NCBI RefSeq assembly: GCF_014645655.1
Contig: NZ_BMMD01000018.1
Location: 1-64,000 of the forward strand
Origin: Agromyces bauzanensis
Lineage (GTDB): Bacteria > Actinomycetota > Actinomycetes > Actinomycetales > Microbacteriaceae
Direction of reading: 5' to 3'
DNA: 64,000 nt
The translations under genes and the position numbers were made by a program. Positions within the stretch are counted from its first letter, which is position 1, and every line of letters begins with the position of its first letter. The notes beneath the pieces are model-generated. The model saw nothing but the letters and a program-made list of their open reading frames with translations, searched no databases and had not been told where the DNA came from. Shown here in pieces: positions 1 through 8,130 of this stretch.

Positions 1-58
1 GCTCCCGCTCCTCATCACTCAGAATCAACTCGGCCTTCGGGCGTCCCGTTCTCGGCAT
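1..58 (-). CDS. IS630-family transposase, N-terminal fragment at the window edge
   Basis: Only the first 19 codons are visible, starting with ATG at 58 and reading MPRTGRPKAELILSDEERE. This opening closely resembles the N-terminus of a common actinobacterial IS630 transposase group (MPRTGRPKA, then a basic helix-turn-helix region). The DDE catalytic domain would lie outside the window. Whether the transposase is intact cannot be told. The assignment rests on family memory of this N-terminus, not on catalytic residues. Confidence 0.65.
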   Translation of the reverse strand, partial: MPRTGRPKAELILSDEERE

Positions 59-102
59 ACCCCATTCTACAACTTAACCAGAGAATTTCAGGCGCACGAC
101 AC
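1..102 (-). mobile_element. End of an IS630-family insertion sequence (partial, runs off the window)
   Basis: The first 102 bases look like the 5' end of an IS630-type element. They hold the start of a transposase and about 44 bases of untranslated terminal sequence, reading GTGTCGTGCGCC... from the junction inward. The junction with the interrupted mtlA reads CTAG at 102-105. IS630 elements are known to insert at CTAG/TA and duplicate TA, so TA at 103-104 is the likely target duplication. The other end lies outside the window, so neither the second TA copy nor the inverted repeat can be checked. Confidence 0.7.
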
Positions 103-1170
103 TAGTTGGTCACCGTGACATCCTCGATGCCCGCCTTCTTGATCTTGTTGCGCAGCACGCTCGCGCCCATCGCCGACGTGCCCATGCCGGCGTCGCAGGC
201 GAAGACGACGTTGTGCACGGGATGCGTCGGGACGATGCCGCCCTGGAGCCGTCCGGCCGTCTCGGCCTCGGTCTCGAGCCGGTCGAGCGCATCCTCGGCC
301 TCGTCCTCGCCCGCGGTCTCGGCGCGCAGCGCGTCCATGGCCGCCGAGGACTTGCCCTTGTTGGCCTCGGTCTGCGCCACCGCCGCCGCGAACTGGTCGG
401 CCTCGGCCGCGAGGTCGCGACCACGGGTGGCCCGCAGGATGACCGCGGCGATGACGAACGTGACCGTGGCCGACAGGATCACCGACAGGATCACCGCGAC
501 ATACGCCCCAGGCGCCGTCTGTGCGATCACCGCGATGATGCTGCCCGGAGCAGCCGGTGCCCGCAGCGCGCCGCCGAGGAGCATGTTCGTGGTGACGCCC
601 GTCATGCCGCCGGCGATCAGGGCGACGATGAGGACCGGCTTCATGAGCGCGAACGGGAAGTAGACCTCGTGGATGCCGCCGAAGAACTGGATGACCGCTG
701 CGCCGGGCGCCGACGCGCGTGCTGCGCCGATGCCGAAGAACGTGAAGGCCAGCAGTTGGCCGACGCCCGGTCCGGGGTTCGCCTCGAGCAGGAACAGGAT
801 CGACGACCCCTCCTCCGCCGCCTCGCTGAGCCCCAGCGGCGTGAGCACGCCGTGGTTGATCGCGTTGTTGAGGAAGAGCACCTTGGCGGGCTCGATGATG
901 ATGCTGGTGAGCGGCAGCAGGTTCGTCTCCACGAGCCAGTTCACCGCGGCCGACAGCACGTTCATGATGCCTCGGACCGCTCGCACATGTTGACGAGCAT
1001 CCCGAACCCGGCGCGGATCTTGCCGTCCCAGAGCGCGTCGAGTCGCTTCATCGTCCAGGCCCGTGGGGCATCTTCACCGCCTTCTTCATTCCCGCTGAGG
1101 AAGGTACCGAACCTCCGGACGGCGACGCGTGCTCCCCCGGCCGCTTCGCTCCCCCAGACGTCGTTGTCAC
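102..1170 (-). pseudogene. mtlA: PTS mannitol transporter IICB component (mtlA), broken by deletions, a frameshift and an IS
   Basis: Intact MtlA is a membrane permease with a C-terminal IIB domain that phosphorylates mannitol during uptake. Here an N-terminal piece (GTG at 1170) carries the typical ARVAVRRFGTFLSG in one frame. It jumps to AWTMKRLDALWDGKIRAGFGMLVNM and breaks again. The rest is open from about 986 to 102, with NNAINHGVLTPLG, LLEANPGPG and GGIHEVYFP. The IIB active-site loop CDAGMGTSAMG is present, but the protein stops about 30 residues into IIB at the IS630 junction. Roughly 90 residues of early membrane segments and about 20 more are missing by comparison with family members. 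It follows ptsI by 19 bases, so it was the last gene of that operon. The transport function is very probably lost. Confidence 0.88.
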
Positions 1171-1189
1171 GGTGTTGCCCCTCTCGTGT

Positions 1190-2869
1190 TCACGACGCGG
1201 TGGCCCGCGACGCGGTGATCTCGGATGCGGCGGCCTCGGCCGCCCGCTTGGCTTCGGCCGCTCCCTCAGCGGCCAGGGCTGCCCGGGCGAGCGCCTTCGC
1301 GTCATCCGGGCTGTACCGCGCGAGGGAGGCGCGGACATCTGCGAGTGCCGATGGCGACATCGACAGGCTCGTGGCGCCGAGGCCCACGAGCACGACGGCG
1401 AGCAGCGGATCGGCGGCGGCCTCGCCGCAGATGCCGACGGGCTTGCCGAGTTCGGCTCCGGCCGCGCCGACGTCGCCGACCAGGCGGAGCACGGCAGGAT
1501 GCCACGGGTCCTGCAGGTTCGCGACGGTGCCGAGCAGTCGGTCGGCGGCCATCGTGTACTGGGTGAGGTCGTTCGTGCCGATCGACGCGAAGTCGCACGC
1601 GGCGAGCACGCGGTCGGCGATGAGCGCGGCCGACGGCGTCTCCACCATGACGCCCGCCACCCGCATGCCGAGCTCCTTCGCGAGGGCCGAGAAGTAGCGG
1701 GCCTCCTCGACGGTCGCCACCATGGGCGCCATGACCCACACCTCGGCGTCGGTCGCGGCATCCGCTGCGGCGAGGGCCGTGAGCTGCTCGCGCAGGATGA
1801 CCTCGGAATGGCGCAGTGCACGGATGCCGCGGAGTCCGAGTGCGGGGTTCTCCTCGTGTGCGGCGTTGAGGAACGACAGCGGCTTGTCGGCGCCCGCGTC
1901 GAGGACGCGCACGACGACCTTCTTGCCCGCGAAGGCCCTGAGGAGCTTCGTGTAGTGCTCCTGCTGGTCGCGCACGCTCGGGGCCGTGTTGTGGTCGAGG
2001 AAGAGGAACTCGGTTCGGAAGAGGCCGACGCCCTCGGCACCGAGCCGCAGCGCCTCCACGGCGCCCTCGGCCGAGCCGAGGTTCACGAGGAGCGGCACGG
2101 GCGTGCCGTCGGCGAGGGCGCCGGGCGTCACCGGCGCGGCCTGCAACGCCGCACGCTCCGCGATCCGCGCGTTCGCGTCGGCGAGCTGCTCGGGCGTGGG
2201 CGTGGAGACGACGAGGCCGGCCGCCGCGTCGACGACGACGGTGTCGCCGTCGGCCAGGGCCGTGGCATCCGCCGCCCCCACGACGGCGACGATCGCCTTC
2301 TCGCGGGCGAGGATCGCGGTGTGCGAGGTCGGGCCGCCGCCGACGGTGACCAGCCCCAGCACCTGGTCGAGGTCGAGCATCGCGGTGTCGGCGGGCGCGA
2401 GGTCGCGGGCTACGAGCACGAAGGGGTGCCCGGGGTTCGGAACGCCGGGCGCCGGCAGCTTGAGGAGGTGCGCGATGACGCGCTGGGAGATGTCGTCGAG
2501 GTCGGCGGCCCGCTCCCCCATGTACCCGCCCATGCCCACGAGCAGGTCGCGGTACGCCGCGAACGCCTCGTACACCGCGCGCTCGGCGGTCTTGCCGGTC
2601 GCGAGCAGCTTCGTCACCTCGTCGATGATGCTCGGGTCCTCGGCCATCATCGCCTGCGCCTCGAGCACGTCCTTCGCCGCGCCGCCCGCCTTCGCGCCGC
2701 GGTTGGCGAGCTCCGCCGCGACGACCGACAGCGACCCCCTCGCCCGCTCGCCCTCGCGCTCGGGATCGAGGTGACTCGGCCGGTCGACCGGTTCCGGCAG
2801 TCGTTCGGCCATGCGTACGACCGGTCCGACGGCGACGCCCTGTCCGATGCCCGTGCCTGTGATCTCCAT
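1190..2869 (-). CDS. ptsI: Phosphoenolpyruvate-protein phosphotransferase (PTS enzyme I)
   Basis: Enzyme I takes phosphate from phosphoenolpyruvate and passes it to HPr in the cytoplasm. The 559-residue product has normal length and no visible lesion. The active-site histidine lies in GGGPTSHTAILAR (about residue 183). The PEP-binding barrel carries VGLFRTEFLFLDH, VVVRVLDAGADKPLSF, SIGTNDLTQYTMAADR and the cysteine motif VGICGEAAADP. Two ATGs are adjacent (2872 and 2869); GGAGG lies 7 bases before the second, so 2869 is preferred. It lies between ptsH and broken mtlA in one transcription unit. It is the only large gene of this locus that looks undamaged, which fits a general role serving other PTS permeases elsewhere. 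Confidence 0.95.
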   Translation of the reverse strand: MEITGTGIGQGVAVGPVVRMAERLPEPVDRPSHLDPEREGERARGSLSVVAAELANRGAKAGGAAKDVLEAQAMMAEDPSIIDEVTKLLATGKTAERAVYEAFAAYRDLLVGMGGYMGERAADLDDISQRVIAHLLKLPAPGVPNPGHPFVLVARDLAPADTAMLDLDQVLGLVTVGGGPTSHTAILAREKAIVAVVGAADATALADGDTVVVDAAAGLVVSTPTPEQLADANARIAERAALQAAPVTPGALADGTPVPLLVNLGSAEGAVEALRLGAEGVGLFRTEFLFLDHNTAPSVRDQQEHYTKLLRAFAGKKVVVRVLDAGADKPLSFLNAAHEENPALGLRGIRALRHSEVILREQLTALAAADAATDAEVWVMAPMVATVEEARYFSALAKELGMRVAGVMVETPSAALIADRVLAACDFASIGTNDLTQYTMAADRLLGTVANLQDPWHPAVLRLVGDVGAAGAELGKPVGICGEAAADPLLAVVLVGLGATSLSMSPSALADVRASLARYSPDDAKALARAALAAEGAAEAKRAAEAAASEITASRATAS

Positions 2870-2911
2870 CATTCGCCCTCCAGGTCCGATTGCATGGGCG
2901 GATGCCAGGCG

Positions 2912-3148
2912 CTACTCGTCGTGGTCGGTGCTGAGCAGCTCGACGAGCTCGTCGAGCACGGCCCGCTCGTCGCCATGGTCGATCCCCTGCGCGATGACGG
3001 CCAGGATGCTGGCCGCGTTGACGGCCGGACCACCGGTCGTCTGCACCATGACCCGGGTACCCGAGGCGGCCACGGCCTGGGTGAAGAGCTTCGCCGGCCG
3101 AGCGTGCAGGCCGTGCGTGGATCCGATTCGAACTGTGCGTTCCACCAT
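2912..3148 (-). CDS. ptsH: HPr phosphocarrier protein with an apparent internal deletion
   Basis: HPr relays phosphate from enzyme I to sugar-specific EIIA domains. The active-site motif GLHARPAKLF (His15) and the regulatory-serine region VNAASILAV (Ser47) are in place. The protein is only 78 residues, where homologues have 85-90. The missing part lies after QGIDHGDE, where about 10 residues forming the fourth beta strand are expected before the last helix (RAVLDELVELLS). The junction falls at GACGAG, a sequence likely to recur on both sides of the lost segment, which suggests a short-repeat deletion. The reading frame is kept. Whether it folds is doubtful; it may be a pseudogene in effect. 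Confidence 0.85.
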   Translation of the reverse strand: MVERTVRIGSTHGLHARPAKLFTQAVAASGTRVMVQTTGGPAVNAASILAVIAQGIDHGDERAVLDELVELLSTDHDE

Positions 3149-3239
3149 GATTCCGGTCTCCGTCGCTGGCTTCCGTTCCCTCGCTCACCATAGCCCGCGG
3201 GCCTATCGGTGACCACCGCGGCGCGCGGCGCGCGCGGCG

Positions 3240-3551
3240 TCATGATCCGGCCCCGCCGAACTCGAGAGCCAGGTCGAGGGCGTCCTCCCCGTCGGCCGCG
3301 GCGGCCGCGCCCTCGGGAAGGATCACGATCAGCGCGGATGCCGCCGCCGCGCGTTCGCGCAGGAGGCCGACGCGGTCGCCGAGGTGCGGTCCGACGAGGA
3401 GCACGTCCGCATTCGCGAGCGCCTGCTCGAGCCCGGACTCGCTCGTGGGGGTCGCGCGCACGTCGACGCCACGGGCCGCTGCGGCCCTGCGGATCCGGTG
3501 CGCGACGAAGGTGCTCGAGGCGCCCGCCCCGCAGACCACGATGATGCGCAC
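3240..3551 (-). CDS. Small PTS EIIB protein, lactose/cellobiose type
   Basis: This small cytoplasmic phosphocarrier would pass phosphate from an EIIA to the incoming sugar. The phospho-cysteine loop is at the N-terminus (RIIVVCGAGASSTFVAHRI), followed by a Rossmann-like core with DVLLVGPHLGDRV and SALIVILPEG. With GTG at 3551 the product is 103 residues, a normal length for the family. AGGAGG lies 7 bases before this GTG, better placed than for the longer ATG start at 3575. It precedes ptsH by about 90 bases and is divergent from the broken PTS regulator. No partner IIC or IIA of the same type is seen here. Confidence 0.8.
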   Translation of the reverse strand: MRIIVVCGAGASSTFVAHRIRRAAAARGVDVRATPTSESGLEQALANADVLLVGPHLGDRVGLLRERAAAASALIVILPEGAAAAADGEDALDLALEFGGAGS

Positions 3552-3776
3552 CACCACGCCTCCTCGCCCGGCCATCGCCCGGTCCTCGTCGATCGTTCGG
3601 CCGCGGCGTCCAACCGCGATCGACTCAATTCTGCCCGCGCCGCCCGCCGCCGCTCCACCCGATTCGTTTCAACACCCCCGGAAAACGGACTGCGGAAGGG
3701 GCCACGACGCGGGCCGTGGTGATTGACTGGCTGCAGCGCACGGCGTCGCGGTGCGCCGGCGGAACCGGGAGCTGCA

Positions 3777-5146
3777 GTGGCCGAGAGATGGCAGCGACTC
3801 GTCGACGCGCTCGGCCCTGCCGAGATGTGGACGACGGCGTCGGAGCTCGCCGAGCGACTCGGGGTGACGACGCGCACCATCCGCAACTACACCGCGCAGG
3901 CGAACGCCGGCGGCACGGTCGTGGAGTCACGCCCGGGGTGCGCGCAGCCCGCGTCATCCGCTCGCTCATCGATGCCGCCGACGGCCTCGACGTCTACGAG
4001 CCGGCCGCGGCGAACCATGCGAGCGATTCGACGTTTGAGGCGGACCTCGCCCGCGTGCGCGCCCGGCTCGAGGGCACCGGGCTCCGGCTCGTGCGCCAGG
4101 GTCCCGCATCACCCTGGAGGGACCCGAGTCGGCGCGACGGAGGCTCCTCGGCGCGCTCCTCCGCGACGAGTCGGCGCGGGGCATGCTCGAGCTCGACGAG
4201 CTGCGTGCCGCGTTCCCCGAGATCGCGGGCTTCCGGGCCGCCCTTCTCGCGCAATCCGCTCACGACGTCGATCAAGGCCGCCTACCCGCTCATCTACGAG
4301 CTCGCGGTGTACATCGCGAGCGAGCTCGCCCGCTCCGAGGGCATCGCCGTGATCGACGACGAGATCGCCTACATCGCCGTGCACGTGGGCGCCTACCTCG
4401 ACCGGCGCCGTTCCCGCGGCGAGGTGGTGCGGGTGGCCGTCTCGGCGCCCGCCTACCATGACGTGCACACCGCCCTCGCCGAGCGGGTGCGCGCCGCGGT
4501 CGACGACGACGTGGAGGTGGTGGCCGGCGACGACGTGGGGTCGGCCGACCTCGTGGTGGCGGTGCTCGCGCCCACGGCCCCCGTCGGGCGCCTCGTCATC
4601 GTCTCGCCGTTCCCTACGGAGGACGATCTCGAGCGCTTCCGGGCCGAGGTGTCGCGCGTGCGTAGTGCCCGACGGCGGATGCGGCTGGCCGCCTCGCTCT
4701 CCCGGTACATCGCGCCCGAGCTGTTCGTGCGCGGCATGCGGGGCCTCGACCGGGAAGGGGTCATCCGGCACCTCGGCGACCGCATGATCTCGTCGGGCGT
4801 CATCGACCAGGCGTACGTCGAGGGAGCCCTCGAGCGGGAACGGCTCTCGTCGACGGCCTTCACCGAGCACCTCGCCGTGCCGCACGCGATGACCATGTCC
4901 GCCCGGCGTACGGCCATCGCCATCGCCGTCGACGACACGCCCGTGGACTGGGGCGGTGCGCACGTGCACGTGGTCGCCCTCATCGCGTTCGCGGAGAGCG
5001 GACGGGCCGAATTCCAGGAGGTCTTCGACCAGTTCGTGGAGGCGTTCTCGGAGCGCGAGAACGTGCAGCGGCTGGTGCAGGGGGCGGAGGACTATCCCGG
5101 CCTGCTCGCCGAGCTCGCGCGGCTCATGGAACCGCACGGGTCCTGA
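3777..5146 (+). pseudogene. PTS-type transcriptional regulator (BglG/MtlR family, PRD plus EIIA), degraded
   Basis: Members of this family pair a DNA-binding domain with two PTS regulation domains (PRD), an EIIB-like segment and an EIIA domain, and respond to PTS phosphorylation. Pieces in different frames can be read here. A helix-turn-helix (LAERLGVTTRTIRNY) spans about 3840-3900. A second segment (RVIRSLIDAADGLDVYE to LRLVRQGP) follows in another frame, then LLGALLRDESARGMLELDEL in a third. The frame is then open from about 4250 with PRD2 (NPLTTSIKAAYPLIYELAVYIA, DDEIAYIAVHVGAYL) and EIIA (SSTAFTEHLAVPHAMTM). PRD1, about 140 residues, is missing. At least three frame changes occur. It is divergent from the PTS operon it presumably controlled. 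Confidence 0.85.
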
Positions 5147-5167
5147 GCTGAGCGCGTCGAGCCCGTC

Positions 5168-6019
5168 CTAGGGGATCGGCACCGGATCCACGCCGAGTGG
5201 AGCGAGCCCGGCGGCGCCGCCGTCGGGTGCGGTGAGCACCCAGATGCCGTCGTCGTGCACGGCGACCGTATGCTCCCAGTGCGCGGCATCCGCGCCGTCG
5301 GCGGTCGTCACCGTCCAGTCGTCGTCGCGCACGAAGGTCTCGACGGCACCCGCGACGATCATGGGCTCGATCGCGACCACGAGTCCGGGTCGCACGGCGG
5401 CACCGCGGCGGTCGACGCGGTAATTGAAGACCGGCGGTTCCTCGTGCATCTCGCGTCCGATGCCGTGACCGACGTAGTCGGTGAGGATGCCGTACCGTTG
5501 CCCTGAGCCCGTCGAGGCGTCCCCCTCACCGAGCACGTGGTCCTCGATGGCCGCACCCACCTCGTTGAGGTGGCGGGCCGTCGCGAGGGCGGCGATGCCG
5601 TGCCACAGCGACTGCTCGGTGACCTTCGACAGCCTCTCCCTGGCCGCCACGACCTCGGGACGTGCTGGGTCGGGGATCACGACCGTGAACGCCGCGTCGC
5701 CGTTCCAGCCGTCGACGTCGGCGCCGCCGTCGACCGAGACGATATCTCCCGCCCGGAACGGCCGTTCGCCCGGGATGCCGTGCACGACGTCATCGTTGAC
5801 GGAGACGCAGAGCGTGTGCCGATAGCCGGGTACCAGCTGGAAGTTCGGACGACCCCCGAGGCGCCGGATGACACGTTCGGCGGCGGCATCGAGCTCCAGC
5901 GGAGTGGCGCCCGGCGCGACCTTTCGCCGGACCTCGGTGAGCGCCGCCGCGGTCGCCGAGCCCGCCACGAGCATCGAGCGGAGCTCGGCCGGAGACTTGT
6001 ACAGCGACCGACGGAACAC
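5168..6019 (-). CDS. map: Methionine aminopeptidase, type I
   Basis: Removes the initiator methionine from new proteins in the cytoplasm. All five metal ligands can be placed: D97 (SVDGGAD), D108 (WNGDAAFT), H185 (GHGIGREMHEEP), E218 (AIEPM) and E249 (HWEHTVAV). D97 and D108 sit as in the E. coli enzyme, but the later ligands are shifted by 14 residues. Part of this extra length is the peptide GDASTGSGQ at about 166-174, encoded by a REP-like sequence (see separate entry). The gene closes the ribosomal operon after adk, with which it is nearly contiguous, and is convergent with the broken PTS regulator 21 bases away. Confidence 0.95.
   Translation of the reverse strand: MFRRSLYKSPAELRSMLVAGSATAAALTEVRRKVAPGATPLELDAAAERVIRRLGGRPNFQLVPGYRHTLCVSVNDDVVHGIPGERPFRAGDIVSVDGGADVDGWNGDAAFTVVIPDPARPEVVAARERLSKVTEQSLWHGIAALATARHLNEVGAAIEDHVLGEGDASTGSGQRYGILTDYVGHGIGREMHEEPPVFNYRVDRRGAAVRPGLVVAIEPMIVAGAVETFVRDDDWTVTTADGADAAHWEHTVAVHDDGIWVLTAPDGGAAGLAPLGVDPVPIP
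5502..5515. repeat. REP-like element inside map
   Basis: CCTGAGCCCGTCGA is a one-base variant of the element core (TCGACAGGCTCAGG on the other strand) found between genes elsewhere in this window. Here it is read in frame within map and encodes part of the extra loop STGSG between the second and third metal ligands. Confidence 0.6.
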
Positions 6020-6025
6020 GGGGCG

Positions 6026-6679
6026 TCAGGCCGCCGCGCCGTTGCCGCCGTCGTGCGCGTCCGCGGTCAGGTCTCGCTTCGCGAGGGCGGCGAAGATGCG
6101 GTCGGTGACCTCCTCGAGGGTGCCGACGCCGTCGACCTCGTCGACGATGCCCCGCGCTCGATAGACGTCGAGGATCGGCGCGGTCTCCCGCTCGTAGATG
6201 TCGAGGCGGTTCGCGATGACCTCTTCGGTGTCGTCGCTGCGCCCTTGCTGTGCCGCCCGCTGGGTGATGCGCGCGATGCTCTCCTCGCGGGGCACCACGA
6301 GCTCGATCACGGCGTCGAGGGCCTCCCCGCGGGGCTCGAGGAAGGCGTCGAGGTCGCCGACCTGGCCCAGGTTGCGGGGATACCCGTCGAGCAGGAAGCC
6401 GCGCGCGGCATCGGGCTGCTCGAGGCGGTCGCGGACGAGTTCGCTCGTGAGCTCGTCGGGGACCAGGTCGCCCGACTCGATGATGGCCTGGACCTTCTTG
6501 CCGAGCTCCGTGCCGTTCGACACGTTCTCGCGGAAGATGTCGCCCGTGGCCACCTGCGGCACGCCGAACGCCTTCGCGACGAGCACGCCCTGCGTTCCCT
6601 TGCCGGAGCCCTGGGGGCCCACGATCAGGAGACGTGCCGAGGCGGATGCCGCGGCGCCGTGAGCCTGTCGAACGGTCAT
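6026..6679 (-). CDS. adk: Adenylate kinase
   Basis: Converts AMP plus ATP to two ADP in the cytoplasm. The P-loop is LLIVGPQGSGKGTQG, followed by TGDIFREN, the AMP-binding GFLLDGYPRNLGQ and a short LID without zinc cysteines (RAAQQGRSDDTEEVIANRL). The product is 217 residues. The ATG at 6679 overlaps the secY stop (ATGA), which supports it as the start. This gives about 14 extra N-terminal residues (MTVRQAHGAAASASA) before the P-loop strand, encoded by a REP-like sequence followed by GCGGCATCC. The gene lies between secY and map, a conserved arrangement in spc operons. Confidence 0.95.
   Translation of the reverse strand: MTVRQAHGAAASASARLLIVGPQGSGKGTQGVLVAKAFGVPQVATGDIFRENVSNGTELGKKVQAIIESGDLVPDELTSELVRDRLEQPDAARGFLLDGYPRNLGQVGDLDAFLEPRGEALDAVIELVVPREESIARITQRAAQQGRSDDTEEVIANRLDIYERETAPILDVYRARGIVDEVDGVGTLEEVTDRIFAALAKRDLTADAHDGGNGAAA
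6659..6673. repeat. REP-like element at the start of adk
   Basis: GTGAGCCTGTCGAAC (GTTCGACAGGCTCAC on the coding strand) matches the core of the intergenic repeats at 8060 and 17849. It encodes VRQAH just after the initiator methionine of adk. Confidence 0.65.
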
Positions 6680-7995
6680 CGGAGGAGCCCTTCGTAGTGC
6701 CGTTGCTGGAGTTGTGCGTCGATCTGCTTCACGGTCTCGAGGCCGACGCCCACGATGATGAGGATCGACGCGCCGCCGAACGGGAAGTTCGCGTTGGCCC
6801 CGACCAGTCCGAGGGCGATCAGCGGGATGAGCGCGACGAGGCCCAGGTAGAGCGAGCCCGGCAGGGTCACGCGCGTGAGCACGTAGTCGAGGTACTCCGC
6901 CGTCGGGCGCCCGGCCCGGATGCCCGGGATGAAGCCGCCGTACTTCTTCATGTTCTCGGCGACCTCGTCGGGGTTGAACGTGATGGCGACGTAGAAGTAC
7001 GTGAACCCGATGATGAGGAGGAAGTACAGCAGCATGTAGAGCGGGTGGTCGCCCTGAGTGAGGTAGTTCGTGATCCAGACGACCCACGGCTGCGGCTCCT
7101 CGCCGGCCGCCGGCTGGTTGAACTGCGCGATGAGTGCGGGCAGGTACAGGAGCGACGAGGCGAAGATGACGGGCACGACGCCGGCCATGTTCACCTTGAT
7201 GGGGATGTAGGTGTTGTTGCCGCCGTACGTGCGCCGGCCGACCATGCGCTTGGCGTACTGCACGGGGATGCGTCGCTGCGACTGCTCGACGAAGACGACC
7301 GCCACGACGATGAGCAGGCCGACGGCGAGCACGAGCGCGAAGATGTCCCAGCCGCGGGCCACGCCGATCGCCCAGAGCGAGCCGGGGAAGGTCGCCGCGA
7401 TCGACGTGAAGATGAGCAGCGACATGCCGTTGCCGATGCCGCGCTCGGTGATCAGCTCGCCGAGCCACATGATGAGGCCCGTGCCGGCGGTCATGGTGAT
7501 GACCATGAGCAGGACCGCGTACCAGGCGTCGTTCGTGATGAGCTGCGAGCACTCGGGGGCGCCCGAGGGGAACAGCGCGCCCGACCTGGCGACGGTGATG
7601 AGCGTCGTCGACTGCAGCACGCCGAGCGCGATCGTGAGGTAGCGCGTGTACTGGGTGAGTCGCGCCTGGCCGGCTTGGCCCTCCTTGTAGAGGGTCTCGA
7701 AGTGCGGGATCACGACGCGCAGCAGCTGCACGATGATCGAAGCCGTGATGTACGGCATGATGCCGAGCGCGAAGATCGAGAGCTGGAGGAGCGCGCCGCC
7801 CGAGAACAGGTTGACGAGCTCGTAGAGGCCGGATGCCCCCTGGCTCGCCGCGAGACACGCCTGCACGTTCCCGAAGTCCACGAAGGGCGCCGGGATGAAG
7901 GACCCGAGCCGGAACAGGGCCACGATGCCCAGCGTGAACCCGATCTTGCGGCGAAGATCCGGCGTGCGGAAGATCCGCCCGATGGCGTTGAACAC
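6676..7995 (-). CDS. secY: Protein translocase subunit SecY
   Basis: SecY forms the protein-conducting channel of the Sec system in the cytoplasmic membrane. Hydrophobic stretches consistent with ten membrane helices are present, beginning with IGFTLGIVALFRLGSFIPAP. Conserved features include the plug region after ACLAASQG, GIMPYITASIIVQLL and the cytoplasmic loop PGIRAGRPTAEYLDYV. I chose GTG at 7995 (VFNAIGRIFRTPDLRRK), 439 residues, because AGGAGG lies just before it; the frame could open 15 bases earlier at another GTG. The stop overlaps the adk start. It follows rplO across a repeat-bearing gap of 135 bases, long for this operon. Confidence 0.96.
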   Translation of the reverse strand: MFNAIGRIFRTPDLRRKIGFTLGIVALFRLGSFIPAPFVDFGNVQACLAASQGASGLYELVNLFSGGALLQLSIFALGIMPYITASIIVQLLRVVIPHFETLYKEGQAGQARLTQYTRYLTIALGVLQSTTLITVARSGALFPSGAPECSQLITNDAWYAVLLMVITMTAGTGLIMWLGELITERGIGNGMSLLIFTSIAATFPGSLWAIGVARGWDIFALVLAVGLLIVVAVVFVEQSQRRIPVQYAKRMVGRRTYGGNNTYIPIKVNMAGVVPVIFASSLLYLPALIAQFNQPAAGEEPQPWVVWITNYLTQGDHPLYMLLYFLLIIGFTYFYVAITFNPDEVAENMKKYGGFIPGIRAGRPTAEYLDYVLTRVTLPGSLYLGLVALIPLIALGLVGANANFPFGGASILIIVGVGLETVKQIDAQLQQRHYEGLLR

Positions 7996-8059
7996 TCGTC
8001 CTCCTGTCACTCCGTGTGGGAGCGTGTTGCGCTGTTGCCGAATGGGGCAGGATGCGACT

Positions 8060-8109
8060 CGAGCCTGTCGAGACCCCCGTGAATCATACGCGAGGTCCCG
8101 ACAGGCTCG
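8060..8109. repeat. Paired REP-like elements forming a 15-bp hairpin between rplO and secY
   Basis: CGAGCCTGTCGAGAC (8060-8074) and GTCCCGACAGGCTCG (8095-8109) are inverted copies that can form a 15-bp stem with one wobble pair and a 20-base loop. The core is the same as the elements inside adk and map. Its place between rplO and secY suggests RNA processing or partial termination, but there is no T-tract. Confidence 0.75.
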
Positions 8110-8130
8110 GGCGATCCGGTGGGCTTCGGC

